DNA of 64,000 nucleotides from Buxus sempervirens. Its lineage: Eukaryota; Streptophyta; Magnoliopsida; Buxales; Buxaceae. Every line of letters starts with the position of its first letter. Within the stretch, counting starts at the first letter, position 1. The stretch spans positions 20,734,366 to 20,798,365 of the forward strand of contig OX387185.1 in NCBI GenBank assembly GCA_947561395.2, written 5' to 3'. This document shows, piece by piece, positions 55,132 through 64,000 of the stretch. The translations under genes were made by a program, and so were the position numbers. The notes below the pieces were generated by a model. The model ran no database searches, was not told where the DNA came from, and worked only from the letters and a program-made list of their open reading frames with translations.

Positions 55132-56798
55132 AATGGCTTCCGGATCATCTTCTATCCCGTTCTTGTCCGCAAGTGAAGGCTCCCCTGCAAAACAAACTTT
55201 TAGAGCAAAACCCCCTAATCTCACTAGGTATAACCCTGTAGATTCCTTTTACACTAGGTGGGTTAGTTCTATGACCCTTGATGAAGAGAGGAAATGGGAT
55301 TCTACCCATTTAGGTCATGTCCTGCTTATCCCCAAAATACCTTTCAAGTGGGAAATTATTGAAGCCATGATTGGCCACTGGGTACCTGATTTGAACCTAT
55401 TCCGATTTTGGGACAAAGAGATGACCCCAACCATTGAAGAGGTTGAAACTATCCTTGGCTTGAGGTTTGCAGAGAAAGTAGTGAACCCACCCCTTAGGCC
55501 TAGCTACAAGAAAGAGGCTTCTACTTTTCTGGGTATAAGGAAGAATGATTTAGGGGATTCTAACCCACTTTTGACTTTATCCAATTCTTTTCTGACTGAG
55601 AAGCTCTTGAAGGGGGAAAATAAGGAAGCTAGATTTAATGCCCTGACCTTGATAGTGATCAATCAACTACTTTTCCCACGGGATGATGATGAAGTTGACT
55701 TGGCCCTTATCTCAGTCGTCTGTCAGGTTAGGGAGCAAGAGAGATTGGCCCCTATGATTTTGGCAGAGATGTACTAGGCCTTGACTGACTGCTATCACAG
55801 GAAGAAGAAGCGCTTCCTGTCATGTGCCCCTATCCTGCAGGTAAAATTCCTTCTCTCTCTTTTTTTTTATATGATACATTGAGACATATCCCTCCCCTTC
55901 TACAGCTTTGGTTACTTGACCACTTTAGTCAAATTGAAGAGATTAATCGGCATTTCTTTCCAAGCTTGAAAGTTCTAGTCTTGATGAGCAACCGAGGGTG
56001 TCCTGAGATCCCAGGAGGCAAGCAGGGTTGGTTTACTTTCTTGGCTACACTCCAGGATGATCAGGTGAGGTGGCCTGGCACTTATCAACCCAATGCAGAG
56101 ACCGTGATTAGTTTCCGAGACAGCAACTTCTTGGTTCTAGCAGGCTTGAGACATGCTGTGCTCTACCTCCCCTTGCGAGTTCTTCGGTAGTTCAAAGCGA
56201 CTCAGGGGATTATAATCCCAAGTGGATACGAGGACTACCTTGGCCACTTTCATCCACCACCATGAGGCTAAATGCCTTTTTGATGAGGGAGTGGTCCTAT
56301 GTTCGTTTCATGCGGGGCCCAGTCTTTTCAGAGTCCCATGTGAAGGACTACCTTTTCTGGATCAAGGACTAGATTCAGAGTTAGGCCCTAGTACCCAAGG
56401 ATCCTCCTGCAGTTTTGGTTCCCACTTATGAAGACATTTTGGAGTCCGAAAGAGCATCTCACCGGCGACTTCAACAGATATGGGTATGAGAAGCCCAAGA
56501 GCTTAGGATACGAGGCCTTGATCTGGAGAGGCAACTTGAAGAGCAGGTATCCCGCCGTCTTACTATGGAAAAGCAACTTGAGGAGCAGAGGCAGGCTCGC
56601 CACTTTGAAGTCCGAGTACTGCAGCAGAAGCACCAAGATGCTTTAGCCAACCTTACAGGCATGAGGATCAAGCAGGTACTTTCAGATGAGGTTATCTCCT
56701 TTTTGAGCGATCCGGATGCAAAGGGGGCTTCTGGGGTTATTGCAGCTCAGGCAGCTCGGATTCGGGAGCTTGAGATGCGGCTAAGGGATAGAGACTAG
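55132..56798 (+). pseudogene. Antisense ORF of a Tat-type element (DUF7745/plant-mobile-domain-like)
   Basis: The start ATG is at 55132 (MASGSSSIPFLSASEG). It is homologous to ORF1 at 30344-31776: HVLLIPKIPFKWEIIEAMIG, LFRFWDKEMTPTIEEVETIL, LWLLDHF, VRWPGTYQPN, LAGLRHAVLYLPLRVLR. It also ends in a coiled coil (LEEQRQARHFEVRVLQQKH). A short intron is likely at 55841-55905 (CAG/GTAAAA...CTACAG/CT), at a place where the Ogre ORF1 is uninterrupted. It runs opposite to the pol at 57747-59710 and lies downstream of it. Tat elements are known to carry such extra antisense ORFs. Function unknown. About two or three breaks. Confidence 0.8.
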
Positions 56799-57746
56799 CC
56801 TTTCTTTTTTCTGCACTTTTAGTTTTTTCATACCTTTGTATCAAAGCAAACTCCAATAGTGAAAAGACAAAGGATTTTATTCAAAAATACTTTTTTATAC
56901 TATTGGCCTCAGAATTCTCAGATGCTTGTAAAAACAAAGGTTTTATGAAAAGTATTTGATTTCTCATCACTGGCCAGAATATAATTTTTTTTTGCTTTTT
57001 TGTATTTTTTATTTTTTTGAATTTTTGTCCAAAACACTTAATCACACACAATTAAAATAGTTGAAATCAAGTTGAATAATGAAAGGGGTAATTCAAGTAA
57101 TAAGGAGAGATCAGATCTGTATATCCTGTGACCTTTAGACTCATCCCCAAATGACTTTTCCTCCATGTTTGACCCCGTTATTCCCAATTTGCTCGGTCTC
57201 AGTACTCGTGCTGATTTCTCTTCAAGCTTGGATCACATGATCAACTCAACCTTTGGTTTCTATTTTTTTTTTCATTTTCTTTTTTTTTTCTTTTTGCCAA
57301 TATTGCCCTTAGCGCCAGTTACGGTTTTCACTAGGGCTGGCTTTTACATTCCGTCATCACCAATCTTACTCTGAAATTTGAATGAACATACTAAGATCAC
57401 CGAGGGCTTAGAAATATGACGAAGCAAAGGCTAGGCTCGGTTTATGAAAGAAAGGGTGTTAAAAGCTCAAAATTTTTCAACCATTAAAATAGGTCAACCG
57501 GACTTATAGCCATGATGTATATAACCTTGATTCCCCAAACTTTGCTCATTTCTTTTTCGTTGGCTTTCATTTGCCATTTCTCTTTTTTTTTCTTTTTGGT
57601 CCCAATTTGTTTTGCCCCAGTATAAGACTGTAAGTCCAGTTTAGATTTATCAAAGAAACGAACCGGCTCGACTTGGCTACACTAGGGATTAAAAGTTGAG
57701 GGAAATAAAGAAAAATGGCATCGGATCATTTCCTAGTAATATTCAT
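56799..57746. other. Spacer between antisense ORF and pol
   Basis: AT-rich with long T runs (about 56990-57020, 57246-57292, 57580-57596). It would be the shared 3' region of two convergent transcripts. No gene seen. Confidence 0.6.
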
Positions 57747-59710
57747 TTAAGGAAAATACCTTTTTACTGCATCAGAGTTAATTGGCTCAGGAAAATCCTT
57801 CCCATCCATTTCTGTCAAGATGAGTGCACCCCTTGATAGGACCTTCTTGACGACATAAGGCCTTCCCAATTTGGCTTGAACTTCCCGCGAGGGTCTTCCA
57901 AAAATGGTAAAATTTTCCTTAGTTCCAAGTTTCCTTCTTGGAAAGTTCTGGGCTTCACCTTCTTATTGTAGGCCTGGGCCATTCTCTTCTGGTACAATTG
58001 GCCATGACAAAGCACCTTCAAATGCTTTTCTTCTATCATATTGAGTTGATCATGTCTTGACTATATCCATTCATCTTCTTCCAATTCAACTTCTATGAGC
58101 ACTCTAAGTGATGGGATTTCAACTTCCACAGGTAAAACTGCTTCCATTCCATAGACTAGGGGATACGGGGTTGCCCCAGTTGAAGTCCGGATTGAGGTTC
58201 TGTAGGCATGTAGAGTAAGTGGTTGCATTTCATGCCAATCTCTGTAACTCACTACCATTTTTTGAATGATTTTCTTTATATTTTTGTTTGCTGCTTCCAT
58301 TGCCCCATTCATCTTTGGTCTGTACAGAGCAGACTTGTGATGGGTAATCTAGAACTGCTCACACATCTTCTTCATGTCCTTGTTCTTAATATTTGAAGCG
58401 TTGTCTGATACTATGGAATTTGGCAAACCATAGCGACAAATAATGTTGTGCTTAAAAAATTTAAGAACATGGCATATTCGCATATGAAGCCGCTTCTACC
58501 CACTTGGTGAAATAGTCAATCGCTACCAGGATAAATCTATGCCCGTTCGATGCCTTAGGGGAAATAATGCCGATGACATCTATGCCCCACATGGAGAAGG
58601 GCCATGGTGATGTCATGTTGTGCAATTCACTTGGGGGTGCATGCTTGTTATCTGCATATATTTGACATTGATGACACCTCTTGACATGTACACAGCAATC
58701 GTGCTCCATTGTCGACCAATAGTATCCCAACCTCAGAATCTTCTTTGCAAGCATGTGCCCGTTCATATGAGATCCACAAACTCCTCCATGTACAGTCTCA
58801 ACCAACCTTTTTGACTCAGCCTTGGCAACACATCTGAGTAAAATGTCGTTGTGTGATCTCTTGTATAGCTGTCCACCACTTACTAGGAATTGACCGGCCA
58901 ATCTCTGTATTGTCCTTTTCTCAGTAGAAGTGGAATTTTCTGGCAAACTCCGATTGTTCAAGAAATTTTTGATGTCTTGAAACCATGGTGCTTCCTCTTC
59001 TGGTGCTCCCTCTAAAACAAGACAATAAGCCGGTTCATCTCTGACCTCAATTTCCAGTGGTTTAATATCTACCCCTTCTGGCATGCTGACTATCGAAGCC
59101 AATGTTGCTAGAGCATCCGCAAACTAATTCTTGGCCCTTGGCATATAGTTGAAGGAAATTCGATTAAATTTTGTGCTTATTTCTTACAAATACAAGTGAT
59201 AGGGGATCAATTTGTGATCCTTGGTTTTCCATTCACCAGTTGTTTGAAAGATGATAAGACTCAAATCTCCTTATACATCAAGTTCCTCCACTTCATGGTC
59301 TATGGCGGCTTGCAACCCAATTATGCATGCTTCTCCGCAATATTATTTGTGCACTGAAATCTCAACTTTAATGCGATTGGGATGTGTGACCCATCTGGCT
59401 TTACCAAAATTGCCCCAATTTCATTTCCATTCATGTGGCGGCCCCATCGAAGAACATCTGCCAAGAGCTTTCACTTTCCTCTTCTTCAGTAAACAGAATT
59501 GCCTCATCAGGAAAGTTGGTCTTCAGAAGTTGGTCTTCTGGTAGAGGATGTGCAGCTAAATGATCGGCAATTGCTTGACCTTTAATCGCCTTCTGAGTAA
59601 TGTACGCGAGGTCAAACTCGGATAGTAACAGCTGCCACTTTGCTGCTCTGCCAGTTAGTGCTGGTTTCTCAAATAAGTACTTCAAAGGGTCCATCCGGGA
59701 TATCAATAAT
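57747..59710 (-). pseudogene. Second Tat element: RNase H and integrase remnant
   Basis: Minus strand. It begins (right) in RNase H (MDPLKYLFEKPALTGRAAKW, then QMFFDGAAT of the second RNase H). Then comes an integrase with HMNGHMLAKKILRLGYYW, CHQCQIYADN, GIDVIG, VAIDYFTKWVEA and MNGAMEAANKNIKK, and the C-terminal tail (QAYNKKVKPRTFQEGNLELRK). It is clearly homologous to, but well diverged from, the Ogre-like pol at 12674-16088. The right edge is the inserted Tekay LTR; RT lies outside the window. About five breaks. Confidence 0.88.
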
Positions 59711-62071
59711 TGTAACGCCCCGGATCCGTGTTGTTCAATAAAGATATAACACGTCTCACGGAGGTTAGGCAAGGATCGTTAATCAATTATGATCGCTGGA
59801 TAATCATCTAACTATAACCTGTCAGAGTGCACAATTTGATTCATCCAAGAATGTAACATTTAGAACTTAACTAGAATCATATGGTTCAACTCCAAATAGA
59901 CTTTAATACACCTCAAACATTCAAATTACTCAAATTCGGAACAAGATAACCTACAAGTCTAAGGAAGGTAATAGTAGTCTTCCTCCCTATAAGCCTCAGA
60001 CGGATCTACCCCAGTAGTCACCTCACCACGAGTATCTGAAAACAAAACAAAAACAACAGAGTGAGATACGAATATCTCAGCGAGTAGCACATGCATGCAG
60101 AAATAGTTAATCACAGTTCAAAACTATGCATCGATGAACATTCTGTATGATTAAACCACTAACATCAATTTCAAGTTCAAACCAAAACCCATTTCATCGG
60201 TCAAATCACATCTCAGTTAAGCACGGCAACACATCGATTGGTCAATGTCATGACTATCGTTTAGTTGATAAATTAACATGCCAAGTAGACACTCCACACC
60301 TCCATGTACACAGTTCCGGCCTACTCAGGGTTTCGGAAACTCTGAAATGACGGCCTACTCAGGGTTTTGTCATCCAATGCAGGCTTACTCCCCGGGTTTC
60401 TGCATTGACAACCAGGCCTACTCAGGGTTTCTGGCTGCTCTACACCGGTCGTGGCAACACACAAGGCCATGCAATTCCAACAACCAACAATAACATTACA
60501 TTACTATGCTTAGACTCTGGATCCAGGACAAGCTAAACCAAAACAGTAAAACATCGTATAATCTCAATTCCAACATCAAAGTAAAACCATTCATTCCACA
60601 TCATGTATATCTCATCACAGTTCATCACCTGTCCCTCTGGACCAAGCAGTATCTCAATACTTTCAGTATTTTCTCATTTCCGCAAACCATGTCATTTGAA
60701 TACAAAACACAGTTATTTATACCAAGACAATAGATTCAGAATTTTCCAAACAAGTGAAACCAGAAGTCAATAATTTCTCAATCAGAACAGTGTATAAATT
60801 CGAGGAGAAAACAAACTAGGAACTCCTAGTGTTTTGGTATTCAGCACAACATATACAAATAACCTAAACTCAACCTTAGAAGCCTTTAAGAATTTGCCAC
60901 TAGAATTCCCCTAGTAATTTAATAAGAAATGCAGGTTCCAAGGTTCCCAAACAAGTGATTTGTTAAGTGGTATATACCCCAAGACATCAAAATCCCCCTT
61001 GGTTCAGTCAAGAATCAATTTCGGTAAGTTAATTGGGTATGCGCTCACTTCCTGAAGTGAGCGCTAGGTGAGCGCCAGTCGGCGGATAGGAAACAGACAA
61101 AATTTGACTATGTGCTCACTCGACGCTAAGTGAGTGCGAGCTGAGCAAGAAAAGGGCGCGAGATGGGCACCGGCTTCGCGCGAGACTCGCGCATGGTTTT
61201 TAAGTGCGCGCGAGCTGAGTGCCAAGTGGGCGCCAGCTCGGCGGATAGTAGTGTTTCAATAGGCACCTACCTCCTAAGTGAGCACGAGTGGGCACCAACT
61301 CGGCGGATACCCACTGCGATTTTCGGGTCTCTGTTATTGCGATATCTCTATGTCTGGCCAATTTGTTTCGGTCTGTAATTGTTCCAATACACTCCCAATG
61401 TTCCCAGAATACTTCCCAACCAGTTTTGGATTTAATCTAAACACATTTAATTTCAAGTTGAATTTCAATCTCATGTTCGGACTCATGGTACTCCAGAAAA
61501 CCCAGAAAACTCACAATACAACCATGCAATTCAAAATACATCACGAATAAACTAAAACCTCAGTTGTAAATCAGTGCTACTCACTCTTATACACTTAATC
61601 CCAGAACAACAGCTTATTCCACAACCACGGCCAATCACGACTCCGGCTGCGCGCGCGGATGCAAAGGTAGCCGAACGAATCCTCTGCTCACGAGAGAAAT
61701 AACCCACAGAACTCGGACTCCAATAACCTCCTAGTAGCTCTTGCGATTCTTGTTCTTCACAGGCATAACCCTAATCGCCACACCAGCCGCAATCGCCAAG
61801 TCGCCCAGTTCTCCAGATAATGAGAGTAACAAAAGTATTGCCAAAAGTATGATACGAGTATTCTAAAAACCCAAAGACCTAACTTTCCCTTTTGGTATCT
61901 TTACCTCATACGCTACATACGCCGCTCGACCACCCTTTTAAAGTCCTTGCTCCTGTGCATGCTCGCCCACTGAAACCCTACATATTCCGGCCACTTAAGT
62001 TAACAAGCGCCCAAGCTATATTTTAATAAAAATAAATAAAAAAATACTCTACCAAAAATCAGGGTCTTACA
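59711..62071 (-). mobile_element. 3' LTR of a minus-strand Tekay element
   Basis: 2361 bp, plus-strand TGTAACGCCCCGGATCCG...CAGGGTCTTACA. It is followed on the right by the polypurine tract (62072-62083, minus-strand GTAGGAGGGGAGAA) and integrase. Inserted in the Tat pol. It contains the GC-rich palindromic leader module (61030-61450; palindrome 61041-61064) and the CCTACTCAGGG repeats (60312-60440). Confidence 0.92.
61030..61450 (-). repeat. GC-rich palindromic leader module (Tekay copy)
   Basis: Perfect palindrome at 61041-61064 with the same arms as at 45890-45913. GAGCGC-rich repeats follow, up to TTTGGATTTAATCTAAACAC. Collinear with 45880-46320 of the solo Tat LTR c. Confidence 0.85.
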
Positions 62072-63201
62072 TTCTCCCCTCCTACGAAAAATTTCATCCT
62101 CGAAATTTACCTCAATGAGGAACAAATAATTCCGGATACTTCTTCTTCATCTCTTCCTCACCTTCCCAAGTGCATTCTTCCATAGTATGATTCTACCATA
62201 GCACTTTCACTAAGGGAACAACCTTGGTGCGAAGAATCTGCTCACGATGGTCTAAGATCTGAACTGGCCTCTCTTCGTATGTCAGATCTTCTTGGATCAC
62301 TAAAGGCTCAGGGTTTATCACATGACTAGGATCCGCTATGTACTGCCGCAACATGGATATATGAAATACATCATGGACTCCCGCCAAATGATCTGGCAAA
62401 GCTAATTTATAAGCTACAGGGTTGATCTCCTTCACAATCTCAAACGGCCCAATAAAGCGTGGAGACAGCTTCCCTTTCTTCCCAAATCTCAAGATACCTT
62501 TGGAAGGTGATATCTTCAAAAACACTTGGTCTCCCACTTCAAATTTCAGCTCACGTCGTCGGGTATCTGAATAACTTTTCTGACGACTCTGTGCAGTCAA
62601 CAACGGCTGTCTAATCAACTTCACCTTTTCCATACTGTCTTGTATAATCTCAGGCCCAAGGTACTGTTTCTCTCCTACCTCCACCCAACACACGGGATAT
62701 CTACAAATCCTGCCATAAAGTGCCTCATAGGGTGCCATCTGTATACTAGCCTGATAGCTATTGTTGTAGGCAAATTCGGCTAAGTGTAAATACTTACTCC
62801 AATTGCCACCCCAGTCCAGGACACAACATCTCAACATGTCCTCCAAAGTCTGAATAGTTCTCTCTGACTGACCATCGGTCTGTGGGTGGAAACTAGTACT
62901 AAAGCTCAACTTAGTTCCCATGGCCTCCTTGAAACACTGCCAAAAATGCGAGGTGAACCGAGAATCCCTATCCGATACTATGGACACTGGAACCCCATGC
63001 AACCGGACTATCTCTCAAGTGTACAGCTCAACCAATGATGCTAAATTCTGAGTGGTCTGGTAAGGCAAAAAGTGAGTTGATTTGGTCAGTCTATCCAAAA
63101 TCACCCATACGCCGTTGTGGTTCTTAGCTGTAGGCGGTAGCCCACTCACAAAATCCATCGATATATGTTCCCATTTCCATTCGGGAACCGGCAAAGGTCG
63201 C
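62072..63201 (-). pseudogene. Tekay chromovirus integrase, C-terminal part
   Basis: Minus strand: [84 protein letters not shown] and [14 protein letters not shown]. The chromodomain-like end and AAATTTCGAGGATGAAATTT lie before the polypurine tract. It is very close to the block at 41210-43225. The upstream part is cut off by the LTR starting at 63202. About two breaks in this stretch. Confidence 0.9.
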
Positions 63202-64000
63202 TGTAAGACCATAATTTTTTTTGGTGAGTTTTATTCTTTTTTGTTTTATTATTATTATTATTATTAAAATATAGCTTGGGAGCTTGTTAACCTAAGTGGC
63301 TGGAACATGTAGGGTTTACAGTGGGCGAGCGCGTATAGGATCAAGGAATTGAAAAAGTTATCAAGCGGCGTATGTCTCGCGAGGTAAAGATACCAAAAAG
63401 GGAAAGTAGGGTTTTGGGTTTGTAGGAATACTCGTATCATACTTACGGAAAAAATTTTCGTTAGTCTCGTTATCTGGAGAGCTGGGCGATTTGGCGATTG
63501 CGGCTGAAATGGCGATTAGGGTTATTCCTGTGAAGAACAAGAATCGGAAGGACTACTAGGAGGTTATTGGAGTCGGATTTCTGTGGGTTATCTCTCTCGC
63601 GAGCAGAGGATTCGTTCGGCTGCCATTTCATCTTCGCGCGCAGCCGGAGTCGTGCTCGGCCGATTGTGGAAGAGGCTATTGTTCTGGGTTTAAGCGCATA
63701 CTGGTGAGTAGCATTGATTTAAAACCGAGGTTTTAGTTTATTTGTGATGTATTTTGAATTGCATGGTCATATTGTGAGTTCTGGGTTTTTCTGGAATACC
63801 GTAAGTCCGAACGGCAGATTGAAAATTTATTTGAAACTAAAAAATGTTTAGATTAAATCCAAAATGGGTTGGGAAGTCTTCTGGGAGCATTAGGAGTGTA
63901 ATGGATCAATAACAGACCTAAACAAACCAGCCAGAATTGGAGATCTCGAAATAACAGAGACTTGAAAATCGCAGTGGGTATTCGCCCACTTGGCGCCCAC
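63202..64000 (+). mobile_element. Start of a plus-strand Tekay LTR, cut by the window edge
   Basis: TGTAAGACCATAATTTTT... matches the reverse complement of 62071 leftwards (shared AAAATATAGCTTGG, GTTAACCTAAGTGGC, GGCGATTGCGGCTG). It is the same family inserted head-on into the minus-strand Tekay integrase. It holds an (ATT)n run at 63247-63264 and ends in the beginning of the GC-rich module (CGCCCACTTGGCGCCC). Confidence 0.88.

Overview
This window is nuclear DNA of a flowering plant with a large, repeat-rich genome. It consists almost entirely of nested LTR retrotransposons. I found no intact host gene, rRNA, tRNA gene or CRISPR array. The lineages are Ty1/copia of SIRE/Maximus type, Ty3/gypsy chromoviruses of Tekay/Del type, and Ty3/gypsy elements of the Tat/Ogre group with tRNA-Arg primer site, dual RNase H and a DUF7745/plant-mobile-domain-like extra ORF. 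The mix fits an angiosperm; the species cannot be named from sequence alone. All retroelement copies are treated as fossils.

Layout. 1-4013: the 5' part of a minus-strand SIRE-type copia element, its primer site and its LTR, sitting in a Tekay LTR (remnant 4014-4300). 4301-5606: a plus-strand Tekay gag/protease/RT fragment. 5607-36517: a ~31-kb minus-strand Ogre-like element. Read right to left it has LTR (33318-36517), primer site, ORF1, two tandem-repeat arrays, gag, protease, RT/RNase H/integrase, a long 3' UTR and LTR (5607-8796). It carries two solo LTRs of another Tat family, and its RT-integrase block is tandemly duplicated (12335-16088 and 17761-21513) around a hybrid LTR. 36518-36811: the 3' end of a second Ogre copy. 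36812-48454: Tekay pieces (a gag-only internal region, an LTR, an RNase H/integrase block, and a second LTR interrupted by a solo Tat LTR). 48455-59710: a second Tat-type region with pol on the minus strand and one or two plus-strand ORFs that are antisense to pol, interrupted by a solo Tekay LTR that itself contains a solo Tat LTR. 59711-64000: a minus-strand Tekay element inserted in that pol, itself interrupted by a plus-strand LTR of the same family.

Two themes stand out. First, the order of pieces is largely explained by recombination between LTRs. There are five solo LTRs with clear target-site duplications, and several LTRs whose two flanks come from different sites. One is a hybrid whose crossover can be placed within about 80 bp. 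Second, LTR leaders and promoters of unrelated lineages are packed with short perfect inverted repeats. The copia LTR has nine hairpins with a constant UGGANU loop but different stems. Tat LTRs have TATCCGG-stem hairpins beside the TATA box and in the leader, and a similar cluster lies at the putative promoter of the antisense ORF. One Tat LTR has a leader module of about 430 bp homologous to a Tekay LTR. All Tat LTRs here also carry a second copy of the tRNA-Arg primer-site core inside U5.
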